A stretch of 64,000 nt of DNA from Setoptus koraiensis (GCA_048013815.1 CM106586.1:5022001-5086000), one strand, 5' to 3'; positions 22,901 through 31,585 are shown, counted from the stretch's first letter. Notes: generated by a model from the sequence alone, not told the origin. Numbers and translations: made by a program.

Positions 22901-24833
22901 GGCGCTGGCGCTCTTCGGCCTCTACCTCAGGTACGTGCCCCCGACTCTTTTCGCCAACTCCTCTGACTCTTCCATTGTCAACTAATCGCATAAGTTGCTC
23001 ATCACCAAAAATCCATTCCACAATTTTTTTTTTTGAAATTTCATTCCAAAAAATTTTTTTTTTTGAAATCCATTTCAAAAAAAAAATTCCTGAAAAAAAC
23101 CAATTCCGTAAAAAAATCCGTTCCATCAAAAAATTTTTTTGAAAAAAATCCATTTTCGCTCGGGCGCCAACAGGTCGCGCCGCGTCGCCCTGGGCGCGCT
23201 CACCGCACTGCTGGTGACCGGCAGCCTGGCCACGGCCTACCTGTCCATCGTGAACAATTTCCCGCCGACGATTGTCACCACATCGCCGGCCGTGATGGAA
23301 CGCTGGACCTTCATCCACAGCCTCTACTACAAGCCCTGGCCCCATCTGGCCTCATATCTGGTCGGTTTGCTCACGGGCTACTGTATAGTGGCCACAAACA
23401 ACGGCTCCAGGCTGCGCCCGGCGGCGCCCCTCAGACTCGTCGGCTGGCTGGTGAGCGGGTCGCTCGCGCTCGCCGTTCTCAACAGCATTTATCCGTGGAA
23501 TATGGGCTGGCGAGTGGACCCGCTGCTGACCGGATTGCATTCGGCCACATTCAGAACCATATGGTCGGCGTGCGTCGCCTGGCTAGTCTATGTGGCGGCC
23601 ACTTCCGCCTCAACAACCGACAATAATCCGTTCAGCAAGATGCTATCGTGGCACGGATTTCAATTGGCCAGTCGGCTCACCTATGGCGCCTATTTGGTGC
23701 ATCCGCTAGTGATTTATTACCATTTTGGTTCGCTCACCGAGCGACTCGATTCTTCTATGTTTGCCCAGTTTCACAGATTTATGGCCAATTGGATCATCAC
23801 CTATGTGCTGGCGTTTTTGTTGGCACTATTTGTCGAGACGCCATCGCTGAAACTGCAACAATTACTCATGAACAGCTGCTCCGCTCCGAAACGATGCTCA
23901 CTCATTCACGAAACTACTCAGTCGCCCCAGAGGCACAACAGCAAACGATGGTCGGCCTCAAACAGCGACATAGTCACCTGTACGAGCACAACAACTAGCA
24001 ATTTGCATATAACGGCCGGCAACAGCACCACAGAAACAAGCGAAAACGGATCAATTGTGGACAACAATGGCATATCAACACAATCAAATAATTTGGACAA
24101 TCTGATCTCTGAAAACTCCAAGTCGCCCACTGCTGACCACGGCAACCACGACGCCATGGGCGCCAAGCAAACACTCACGAAGCAACCAATTGTGACGTGC
24201 AATGGCAAGCATCTGCCCGAAGCCATTGCTCTCGATACGGACTTTCAACTGAAGCTGTCGCGAGCCATAAGCCGAGGATTCAAAATGAGAAGTCAGATGG
24301 TGGAACAAAAACTGACCAGCAAACCGCCGCTGGGCCCCATACAGATTTCGGCTGGCCAGAGCGCCGGGCAAGAGGGCACTGGCCAAACGCATCATGCCAG
24401 TGGTCAGTTGTCGAAGCCGAGACGACGACAGCAGCATCATGCAGCGACAGCAAGCAAACAACAGCGAGAAAATGACCAATTGATGTTTGAAAATGATGGC
24501 CAAAGAGGCGAAAAGTTGCTTGCTCCGCTGAGCGCTCGAAAGGATGCGCCCAGAAAGAATCGAGCCATGGCCAAAGTGGGCCTGTCGTTGGACAACTATC
24601 ATCACAATCATCATCACAATTATCACTTGAGCAACAACACTATGATCTATGACGGATTTACCTTGAGCAATGCGCAACAGCGACACAATTTGCCAGACGC
24701 GAACATAATCAACCAGTTGAATCGTCACGATCTGGATCACATCTCCATGGCAACTCACAACAGCAACAACGGCGGCGGACACCGGCACCAGGATGATATT
24801 CAGCACTTATCTCAGGTCTCTTTAAATTACTAG
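16950..24833 (+). CDS. NRF-6-type acyltransferase 3 family membrane protein (nose resistant to fluoxetine-like)
   Basis: Six exons join in frame: 16950-17865, 18019-18451, 19866-20020, 20682-21050, 22039-22930 and 23174-24833. All introns are GT-AG and the product has 1474 residues. Order of parts: signal-like hydrophobic stretch (about 14-30); Asn/His and Gln repeats (about 55-245); NRF cysteine-rich extracellular domain (about 280-445) with SCKQALLDVM, LDASAKLPSGILEG, NYDECL and GLCVPSKC; a first membrane helix in exon 3 (FITLLVILGTLYE); FSLMRN; then the acyltransferase-3 domain starting at HGLRVVTMTWIIFSHS, with the family's conserved Arg and His. Later landmarks are FFMISGL, MRYVRLTPTYA and HSWYLSNDFQF. 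Known relatives, C. elegans NRF-6 and NDG-4, act in lipid or yolk transport. Two parts are unusual: a Ser/Thr-rich loop of about 150 residues after FFMISGL, and a disordered C-terminal tail of over 300 residues. The substrate is unknown. Confidence 0.88.
17131..17229 (+). repeat. In-frame 30-bp repeat coding Asn/His blocks
   Basis: Three near-identical units encode NFNNNNHNSN inside exon 1 of the acyltransferase gene. The repeat is in the predicted extracellular, disordered part. It is probably length-variable in the population. Confidence 0.85.
18452..19865 (+). other. Intron 2 of the acyltransferase gene
   Basis: A 1414-bp intron with donor GTAAGT and acceptor CACACAG. It contains ACATAAGTATA repeats near 18645-18700 and a run of GAATTCTCTG-type words at 18765-18870. 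I chose this acceptor because it alone restores the frame (ATG codon split 2/1) and gives the expected membrane helix. The AG at 19728 would shift the frame. Confidence 0.75.
20211..20284. repeat. 10-bp tandem repeat in intron 3
   Basis: GAATGTCCGA-type units, about seven, with C/T and A/G changes. The intron (20021-20681) is otherwise featureless apart from a second short repeat of ACACGCACGCCG words at 20460-20515. Confidence 0.8.
21051..22038 (+). other. Intron 4 of the acyltransferase gene
   Basis: A 988-bp intron with donor GTAAGT and acceptor TTTGTACAG. It includes a direct repeat of GCGACAGGTGAGTT near 21708-21745. I see no nested gene. Confidence 0.75.
22994..23158. repeat. Degenerate poly-T/poly-A tandem repeat in intron 5
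   Basis: Units of about 20-30 bases of the form ATTCCA plus an A-run plus a T-run plus GAAATCC repeat about six times and fill most of the 243-bp intron. Neighbouring A- and T-runs can pair into hairpins. Confidence 0.75.
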
Positions 24834-25636
24834 CTACCGCAGCACATGTCACAGCTTTATTTCGAACGACGCGCGACAACGAATGGCGCTCAACGGACTG
24901 AAAACTTGGACCGATGGATTAATAAGTTTAGCAATCGCTCGGTGATTCTTGTGAGACAAGGGCTCTGAGGGGCCAATGCCGATGACGATAGTAGTTGATC
25001 ATCATTATTAAGATAAACTGGGGCCCGGCAACCCGTATGTGTATGGCCCACTGAGGCTCAAAAAAGAAAAACAAACAAGTGGTGTGCTCTTCACACTTCA
25101 AGATCTCATGTAAATCAAACTCAGATATACACTCCAACATTTACACTTGGAGCATCCATCAGAACAGTACATTGACCGATGAATTATGTCACTCCAATGG
25201 GGCCGGACTGTAAGAAGATGACTAAATAAAATGAACAAATTTAAAAAATTGAAAAGTTCCGCCAACTACCATGATTCGCGTTGTTGGGCTGTCTCGAATC
25301 GGGGTTCTCGCCTTGCAATTGATCGCCGGAGTCACCTTGGTTTGTTCAAGATTTTTAGTTCACGCGCATTTGATATAATATGCAGTTATTTATTAATGCG
25401 TATAACGCGATCAGTCTCTTGGCCTACTATACCAGGCTCATTATCTCACGCAATGAACGATTATTTAAATGTTTGCAGCATCGACAATGTTTACACTGTA
25501 ATTTTTACAGGATCTGAAGCGTCAGAAACCGTCATGTCGACCTTCTCAGTCCTTTGTTTCAATTTGGCCCTTCCGTCAGCAAGCTCACTGGATTGCTCGT
25601 TCGTTTGGATGAGATTGACTAGTTATGAGGAAAAAC
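24834..25636. other. 3' flank of the acyltransferase gene and of copy 7
   Basis: A convergent region. It holds the likely acyltransferase polyadenylation signal at 25225. On the minus strand at about 25520-25600 it holds DNA that still resembles the family tail (KLKQR followed by KVD) beyond the stop of copy 7. A minus-strand AATAAA lies at 25394-25389. Confidence 0.5.
25225..25230 (+). terminator. Likely polyadenylation signal of the acyltransferase gene
   Basis: AATAAA 392 bases after the stop, and the first good match downstream. Confidence 0.45.
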
Positions 25637-26347
25637 TTAGTAGACGGGGTAAGGCCATCTCCTGAGCGCTATTTCGATCGGAGCGGCCCAAACAAACGAA
25701 TCTCTATGGGGAACCATAGTTGCTGCCACTATGACAATTTGACAGATCTTTGCGGCAGAATAAAGCGGTGCGATGGGCTCGCTACTAGTCATGACATGCT
25801 CATAGAACGGTCGGTAGCCAACGTTTTCCTCCTCAGCTATCCTGAAAAGCTCGTTGATGGCTTTTTGGAAGTTGAAATAATCTTTGCTATTGAAACTGTA
25901 CGGCTGACACAATTCTTTTGCTTGTTTGAAAAATACATCCCTCTTTTCATCCCCAAATTTATACTTGAGGTCTAACGAGTGGTTGAAGTTATCGCTGAAT
26001 ATCTGCTTAGTTGTCTCGTTGCCTTGATGCAAACCGGAAATGAGATGGATGACCTTGTCCATGTCGACCTCATGCGAAGCATCTAATCCTGTGGCAATCT
26101 GTAAGACTTTCATCATGAGTTTTGGCAAATGACGACTCGTACTTTGCTGATGAGCCGCACTGTTTACATAAGCAACCTCGCCCGAAATCGCAATCCTCAA
26201 TTCTTCTTGGTACCATTTTTCAACTTGATCGTTGATTATCCATATTTGTTCCAAAAACCGTTCCTGTCCTCTGACCACCACAGAGTTGAAGCTAGCGACC
26301 ATTAGAAGAGCACCAAGAGAAATTATGATGACATTGAATAGATGCAT
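25637..26347 (-). CDS. Secreted protein family, copy 7
   Basis: This 236-residue intronless protein is on the minus strand. It has signal peptide MHLFNVIIISLGALLMVASF, then QERFLEQIWIIND, a diverged HLPKLMMKVLQIAT block, LCQPYSF, LYSAAKICQ and the end RWPYPVY. It replaces the usual EKWY...ESH stretch by EKWYQEELRI, as copy 9 does. Its ending is like copies 5 and 6. It lies tail-to-tail with the acyltransferase gene. Confidence 0.9.
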   Translation of the reverse strand: MHLFNVIIISLGALLMVASFNSVVVRGQERFLEQIWIINDQVEKWYQEELRIAISGEVAYVNSAAHQQSTSRHLPKLMMKVLQIATGLDASHEVDMDKVIHLISGLHQGNETTKQIFSDNFNHSLDLKYKFGDEKRDVFFKQAKELCQPYSFNSKDYFNFQKAINELFRIAEEENVGYRPFYEHVMTSSEPIAPLYSAAKICQIVIVAATMVPHRDSFVWAAPIEIALRRWPYPVY

Positions 26348-26487
26348 TTTCGAAATTCATCAGAGCACGACAATCAAGAATGGATTGCGATTTTTTAGTT
26401 TGGAGTTATCGCTTACAATACATGTTGCAATATGTGAAGAAGCCTCCCTGACTGTTTCATTAGACGGGTTTTAGTGGAGAATCTATA

Positions 26488-26600
26488 AATATGTTTCAGG
26501 AATCCAGTGGAAAAAACAATCTTTCAACGATTTTGTCTCTGCGGATTGGACCCGAAAAATGTTTATTTTTAGGCCGACATTTCCAACAACGTTTGTTGAC
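26488..26600 (-). promoter_or_regulatory. Conserved upstream block, copy 7
   Basis: The reverse-strand form of the family block is diverged but recognisable by its A-run, by CGATT near a GCAGAGACA-like segment, and by its position 140-250 bases before the ATG. Confidence 0.35.
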
Positions 26601-26942
26601 AATGCTTCGGTTGGATGGAACGAATAAAGAAGAAGCAAACCAATAGCAAGATGATAGATCTTTTCAATGTTAACCCACGTGGTCTTTCATAGTTTATTTG
26701 GCCGAACTCACCTGCACACAGTGCCTCGCAATACGTAGTCAGTCTTTTGTCCTTCTATCCCAGTCTCATTATTTCACACCAAAACTATTATTTAAATCAA
26801 GCCGAGAGGGATTATTTTGACTTTCGCAACATCGAGAATGTTTTTGTGATTCAAGGAACCAAAGCTAATAGGTCGGCTTGCTCAGTACTTTGTTTCGATC
26901 TAGCCATTCTTTTATCAGGCTTTCTGGATTTCTCGATCGTCA

Positions 26943-27674
26943 TCAATTTGACTCATCCTTTGGAAAAACCCAGTCGCCTGGGTAAGGCCACTTCTTAAAC
27001 TCACGTTCGGTCGCTTCAGACCATTCGAACCAATCTTTTTGGTCCATATTTACCGCCTTCACAATTGCTTTACAGATCTTCGCGGCTGAATAAAGTGCCG
27101 CAATGGGCTTACTACTTGTGACGACAAGCTCGTTGAACTGTTTATTGTCGACATTTTCCCTCCCAGCTAAAAATAAAAGATACTCTATTTCTCTCAGGAA
27201 AGAAGCTTTGTTTTGCAAAAAGTAGGGTTCGCACAATTCTTTCACTCGTTCGAAATACACATCTCTTATTAGATTGTCTAATCTGTGGCTGTGCTTCAAG
27301 TAGTAGTTGAAATTGTTTTTAAATTGTGCCTTCATTGGCTCATGGTCATTATGCATACCAGCAACCAGACTAGTGACATTGTTCATGTCGACCTCACTCG
27401 ATGAAGGCACTTTTGTGGCCACTTGTAGTACTCTCATCATGAGTCTTGGCCAATGGTGATTCTTACTTTGCATATGAGCCGTACTGCTATAACCAGCGAA
27501 CTCTTTGATATTGGACATCAGGTTAAATTCTTTGGTATACCACTTTTCAACTAGATCATTGATTGTGTCTACTTGTTTCAAAAATCGTTCCTGTCCTCTG
27601 ACAATAACGGAGCTGGAACTCATGACCAACATGAGAGTTCCAAGTGCAATAATGATGACATTGGATAGATGCAT
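26943..27674 (-). CDS. Secreted protein family, copy 8
   Basis: This is a 243-residue intronless protein on the minus strand. I start at the Met of MHLSNVIIIALG, six codons inside the longest open frame, because it aligns with all sister starts. It carries QERFLKQVDTIND, HWPRLMMRVLQVAT, LCEPYF, LYSAAKICK and KWPYPGDWVFPKDESN. The GDW ending matches copy 1's GNW, so it keeps the first part of the longer C-terminus. Tail-like codons (DDREIQKA) follow the stop in another frame. A minus-strand AATAAA at 26698-26693 may end the transcript. Confidence 0.9.
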   Translation of the reverse strand: MHLSNVIIIALGTLMLVMSSSSVIVRGQERFLKQVDTINDLVEKWYTKEFNLMSNIKEFAGYSSTAHMQSKNHHWPRLMMRVLQVATKVPSSSEVDMNNVTSLVAGMHNDHEPMKAQFKNNFNYYLKHSHRLDNLIRDVYFERVKELCEPYFLQNKASFLREIEYLLFLAGRENVDNKQFNELVVTSSKPIAALYSAAKICKAIVKAVNMDQKDWFEWSEATEREFKKWPYPGDWVFPKDESN

Positions 27675-27784
27675 GTTCGAAATCAAGCTCAATTAGGAGT
27701 TAAAAAAGACTTTTTATTTTAGAAATTACCGCTCGCAATACGAGTTGCAATATGTTATATATGGTATATTTTGGCTATTTTATT

Positions 27785-27908
27785 GTACGGATTCTGTGGA
27801 AAGAGTGGATAGATATCTTTTCTGGAAAAAAAAATCTTTCAGCAATTCCGTCACTGCGAATCAGTACCAGAGAAAAGTTTATTAATAGACCAACTTTTCA
27901 TCACCGTG
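27785..27908 (-). promoter_or_regulatory. Conserved upstream block, copy 8
   Basis: On the minus strand it reads GATGAAAAGTTGG, then CTATTAATAAACTTTTC, TTCGCAGTGACGGAATTGC, and an A/T-run before GATATCTATCC. The order matches the copy 2 block, at the same distance from the ATG. Confidence 0.45.
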
Positions 27909-28554
27909 AGTTTACAATTCTTTCGCTCCACGTTTTGGAATGAACACAAAAAGAATACTTCATTCATGCCGCAAAACGATCATGGCGAATTTTGTGACCT
28001 CTCATCAGCAAGACCTTCTCTAATTCACTGAATAAAAATCGACAGTCATTTGAGAATATTTTTTCTTTTATTTTCTCTTCCCAAATCTTCTTCCTCGGTG
28101 TGATGGATTAATGGATTAATCGACGGAGTTACCCTGATTTGCTCATTGCCAGCAACTTTGGAACTGCTAAAATGGCTTTAATTCATTATATTTATTATTC
28201 ATTTCTGGACTAAATGGTTCTTAAAAGCAATAAAAAGCAATTTGGGCCAACATTGATCTAGACCATGGTCTACACCATGTTGATTAGTTCGAGCTACAAC
28301 ATATGTTTGTGTGATTTCGCATGGTTGCTCATGGGTGTCAACATCATATTTAACCAGTACCGCATGTCAAAATTTTGCATATATTTTCATACCGAAGACC
28401 TCAAATCACGATTTGAATGGTTTGAATTCCTTTTGATATCGACTATTCATAGGATTCAATGAATCAAAAACCTGATAGACGCCTTATTCAGTCTTCTGTT
28501 TTAATCTGGCTATCAGACTCTCTTGATTTCTCGATCGTCAAAAATAGTCAAGTC

Positions 28555-29295
28555 TTACCATAGCCCATTCCCCAGGGTAGGGCTAAGATCTAGAATACCC
28601 CATTCGCCAGGGTAGGGCCATTCCTCAAACTGACTGGCTGCCTCTTCAGACCATTCGAACCGATCTTTGTGGGGAAGTGAGTTTGCTTCGGCGTTGATCG
28701 CTTGACAGATCTTCGCAGCAGTATAAAGTGGCGCGATCTGCTCACCACTGGCGATGACAAGCTCATTGAACTGTCTTTCACCGACATTTTCTGTATAAGA
28801 TGCTTCCACAAGATCATCGATGGCTTTTCGGAAGTTGAAATAATTTTTGCTGTCGAAACTGTAAGGGGAGCACAATTCTTCCGCTTGTTCTGAAAAAGCA
28901 TCGGGCTTGTTGAAAGAAGATATGTACATGTTGAAATAGTTTTTGAATTGTTTCTTTGTTACGTAAATGTCATGATTCAATTGACCGACAATACGAGTGA
29001 CTTTTTTCATGTTGACCTCACTTGATAAATCCAGAGAGCCATCGGTGTATGTGGCCACTTTTAATACTTTCATCATTTTTCTCGGCCAATGATGCCTCTT
29101 ACTTTGCAGATGGGCCGCATTGCTTTCATCCGAATTTGACAGCTTCAATTCTTCTTGGTACCATTTTTCAACTTGATCGTTGATTATCCTTATTTGTTCC
29201 AGAAATCGTTCCTGTCCTTTGGCCATCACAGAGCTAAAACTCATGACGAACAAAAGAGTCCCAAGAGCAGTAATGGTGACATTAATTGTAATCAT
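28555..29295 (-). CDS. Secreted protein family, copy 9
   Basis: This intronless minus-strand protein has 246 residues. The start at 29295 (MITINVTITALGTLLFVMSF) aligns with the sister signal peptides, and the preceding bases ATTCTTGATTGGCGT match the leader of copies 2-4. It has QERFLEQIRIIND, HWPRKMMKVLKVAT, LCSPYSF and LYTAAKICQ, and ends EWPYPGEWGILDLSP... with a short C-terminus. Its last codons come from an approximately 30-bp tandem duplication (CATTC.CCAGGGTAGGGC twice at 28566-28618), so its ending was made locally. Confidence 0.88.
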   Translation of the reverse strand: MITINVTITALGTLLFVMSFSSVMAKGQERFLEQIRIINDQVEKWYQEELKLSNSDESNAAHLQSKRHHWPRKMMKVLKVATYTDGSLDLSSEVNMKKVTRIVGQLNHDIYVTKKQFKNYFNMYISSFNKPDAFSEQAEELCSPYSFDSKNYFNFRKAIDDLVEASYTENVGERQFNELVIASGEQIAPLYTAAKICQAINAEANSLPHKDRFEWSEEAASQFEEWPYPGEWGILDLSPTLGNGLW

Positions 29296-29408
29296 TTTCG
29301 AAATCAGATCACGCCAATCAAGAATGAATTGCAATTTTTTAATTCCAAGTTTTCGCTTACAATATGTGCTGCAATTTGTTAAAAAGCATCTGAGACAATT
29401 TTTTTCGC

Positions 29409-29528
29409 ACGGATTCTGTGGAAAGAGTCGATCAATATCTTTTCTGGAAAAAACAATATATCAGCGATTCCGTCACTGCGAATCGGTACCAGAGAAAAGT
29501 TTATTAATAGACCGACTTTTCAGCACCG
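29409..29528 (-). promoter_or_regulatory. Conserved upstream block, copy 9
   Basis: Close to the copy 8 block, including CTATTAATAAACTTTTC and TTCGCAGTGACGGAATCGC on the minus strand. Beyond it, towards 29610, both copies share further sequence (CAAAACGATCATGGCGAATT). Confidence 0.45.
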
Positions 29529-29676
29529 TGAGCTTACAATTCTTTCGCTCCACGTTTTGGAATAAACAAAAAAAGAATACTTCATTCGCGACCGCAAAAC
29601 GATCATGGCGAATTATGTGACCTCAAGTTATGATTGCTAGTTTTGATGCAGCCGACAGGATGACGTCGCTGTCAAT

Positions 29677-29874
29677 ATGTATCGTAATTTTTCGATTTTT
29701 ATTGTTTCAATATTCCTTCTGAAATTCACGTTTTCTCCAACCGATTTAGTTAATCACCAACTTATCCAACCCTTTGCCACTGCAGTCGATCATCGTGCAT
29801 CGTGCCGTAAGAGCGGTAGCTGTCGGACCTGTGATCAATGCATGGATATTTGTTGTTTCAACTTTGTTATTTGA
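29677..29874 (+). CDS. Small cysteine-rich secreted peptide (candidate)
   Basis: This is a 65-residue frame. MYRNFSIFIVSIFLLKFTFS reads as a signal peptide. A linker leads to a cysteine cluster with pattern C-x5-C-x2-C-x2-C-x3-C-C (CRKSGSCRTCDQCMDICC). Six clustered cysteines in about 18 residues suggest a disulfide-rich mini-protein. Related sequence recurs upstream of peptide genes B, C and D, where the copies are broken. Its stop lies only 14 bases before the TATA box of peptide gene A, so the two genes are tightly packed. No known family is recognised. Expression is unproven. Confidence 0.45.
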   Translation: MYRNFSIFIVSIFLLKFTFSPTDLVNHQLIQPFATAVDHRASCRKSGSCRTCDQCMDICCFNFVI

Positions 29875-29887
29875 TGATTCATCAGTC

Positions 29888-29896
29888 TATTTATAA
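29888..29896 (+). promoter_or_regulatory. TATA box of peptide gene A
   Basis: TATTTATAA in the context AGTCTATTTATAACTGCATA, 165 bases before the ATG. The same context precedes genes B, C and D at 177-180 bases. Confidence 0.65.
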
Positions 29897-30052
29897 CTGC
29901 ATAGCTCATTGCGAATCCTCAAAAAACTTGAATCGGGTTCTAGAAAAAATGTATGAAAGTAGTATGCTGACATATTCATAGAATCAGGATTCAGAATAAA
30001 GCTAACAATAATAAATAATAATAAATAAACATTAACCCAAGAATAATCAAGG

Positions 30053-30328
30053 ATGCACGCGTTGTTCAAGTTAGCTATGATTGCGGCCATTCTGGTGATG
30101 GGATTCGCATGTTTAGCCCAGTGTGGATCCAAACTGGACAAGTGTGACGCGAAATTGAAGACTCTCAAGAAATCTCTTGAAACTTTGCAAGCCTCAGAGG
30201 CGAAAGGCACTCTCTCGCCATCAGATGCAGAGAAACTGCCACAATTGGTCGAAGAGACCCATGCCAAGATGATCGAATGCTACCGCCTAAGATACGGGGC
30301 TTGGGATATGTGGAAGAACAATGGATGA
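30053..30328 (+). CDS. Short secreted peptide A
   Basis: The 91-residue product has signal peptide MHALFKLAMIAAILVMGFAC, then a helical, lysine-rich mature part with two cysteines (LDKCDAKL and MIECYRL). The conserved block GTLSPSDAEKLPQL, shared with B and C (C differs slightly), lies between them. The two cysteines flank a possible helical hairpin. The leader ACATTAACCCAAGAATAATC-type sequence directly before the ATG is kept in all four genes. AATAAA follows at 30415. I do not recognise the family. Confidence 0.85.
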   Translation: MHALFKLAMIAAILVMGFACLAQCGSKLDKCDAKLKTLKKSLETLQASEAKGTLSPSDAEKLPQLVEETHAKMIECYRLRYGAWDMWKNNG

Positions 30329-30414
30329 GCACCGTTCCTGCAGACAATTAGAGTCGGCCGTGTCATATTTTACGGGATATGATATTGTAGCTGATTATGA
30401 CCATGTTCCGTCCA

Positions 30415-30420
30415 AATAAA
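30415..30420 (+). terminator. Polyadenylation signal of peptide gene A
   Basis: CCAAATAAAACC about 90 bases after the stop. The surrounding ATGACCATGTTCCGTC is kept after gene B. Confidence 0.6.
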
Positions 30421-30479
30421 ACCTTGTGAGTTTGAAAGAAACCCTCAAATCTATGCATCATACGAAATCTTTTGTAAAT

Positions 30480-30600
30480 GTGATAAATAGAGTGTCTCTC
30501 TACCACTGCAGTTGATCATTATGCACCACGACTTAAGAGCAGTTGTCATCGGGTCCGTGATCGATGCATGAATATTTGTTATTTCATGAATCATGAGTCT
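30480..30600 (+). pseudogene. Broken copy of the cysteine-rich peptide gene (3' part)
   Basis: DNA matching the cysteine-cluster half of the 29677 gene lies directly before the TATA box of gene B. Only the 3' part remains and it is broken. It is probably about as old as the gene A/B duplication. Confidence 0.5.
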
Positions 30601-30608
30601 ATTTATAA
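30600..30608 (+). promoter_or_regulatory. TATA box of peptide gene B
   Basis: TATTTATAA, then ACTGCATAGCTTATTGC, as before gene A. It lies 177 bases before the ATG. Confidence 0.65.
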
Positions 30609-30776
30609 CTGCATAGCTTATTGCAAATCGTCAGAAAACTTGAACCGGGTTTAGAAAAAATCGTATGGAAGCATGTCAGTCATCTAACTCGATATTTTCA
30701 TAGAATCACTATTCAGAAAAAAGATTTCAATTTTTGTTCAGTTCTGTTCATTCGAATTTCGAACGTTAACCCAAGA

Positions 30777-31049
30777 ATGCAAGCGTTTCTCAAATTAGCA
30801 ATGATTGCGACCATTCTGCTGGTGGGATTCGCATGTTTGGTCCACAGTAGATCCGAACTCGAAAAGTGTGTGGCAGAATTGAAGGCCCTCAAGCAATCTC
30901 TTAAACCCTTGCAAGACTCAAAGACGAAGGGCACTCTTTCGCCGTCGGACGCAGAGAAACTGCCACAATTGGTCGATGCGACGGGTGCCAAGATGATCCA
31001 ATGCTACTTACTAATATACGGCACTTGGGATACGAGGATGAGCAAGTGA
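30777..31049 (+). CDS. Short secreted peptide B
   Basis: The 90-residue product starts at MQAFLKLAMIATILLVGFAC. The frame is open further upstream, but this Met aligns with the sister starts and follows the conserved CGTTAACCCAAGA leader. The mature part keeps LEKCVAEL, GTLSPSDAEKLPQL and MIQCYLL, so the two cysteines are conserved. The C-terminus differs from A (GTWDTRMSK). AATAAA follows at 31153. Confidence 0.85.
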   Translation: MQAFLKLAMIATILLVGFACLVHSRSELEKCVAELKALKQSLKPLQDSKTKGTLSPSDAEKLPQLVDATGAKMIQCYLLIYGTWDTRMSK

Positions 31050-31152
31050 TGAGTTTCGTTCCTGCACACCATTAGACTCTAATGATTAGAGTGGGCATGG
31101 TTCTATTTTACGGGATACGATATTATAGCTAATTATGACCATGTTGCGTCGA

Positions 31153-31158
31153 AATAAA
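31153..31158 (+). terminator. Polyadenylation signal of peptide gene B
   Basis: GAAATAAAACC about 105 bases after the stop, aligned with the gene A signal. Confidence 0.6.
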
Positions 31159-31262
31159 ACCTTATGACTTTCATGGCAACCCCCAAATCTATACATCATA
31201 CGAAATCTCTCGTAAATACTCAAAACAGCCCTCACCCGGACCGATGTATATACTTGCCTATG

Positions 31263-31585
31263 AATCTCAAGCTAGTTTTGATGCAGCCGACAGGATTACA
31301 TCGCTGTCAATATGTATCGTAATTTTTCGGTTTTCATCGTTTCAGTTTTTCTTATGAAATTCACTGTTTCTCCAACCGGTTGAGTTAACCACCAACTTAT
31401 CTAACCCGCGACAAATGGTGTATCTCTGCTAGTGTGCCTGTAGAAACGGTTTATACTCTGGCAGAGTTGTGCTAAAGTGTACTTAATTCCCCCAAATAAA
31501 AGACATGAGTCCGCCACACTTCGTAAGAGCGGTTGCTGTCGTGCCCATGATCGATGCATGAATACTTGTTGCCTTATGAATCATG
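31263..31585 (+). pseudogene. Broken copy of the cysteine-rich peptide gene upstream of gene C
   Basis: Sequence matching the 29677 gene and its leader (from GTTTTGATGCAGCCGACAGG) covers both the signal-peptide half and the cysteine half. Unrelated sequence separates the halves, and the copy is broken. It ends just before the gene C TATA box, so the unit order cysteine peptide, then TATA, then short peptide is repeated. Confidence 0.55.

Noticed and set aside
29180-29620. 146-codon plus-strand frame
   Set aside because: It is a shadow of secreted copy 9 and its upstream block on the opposite strand.
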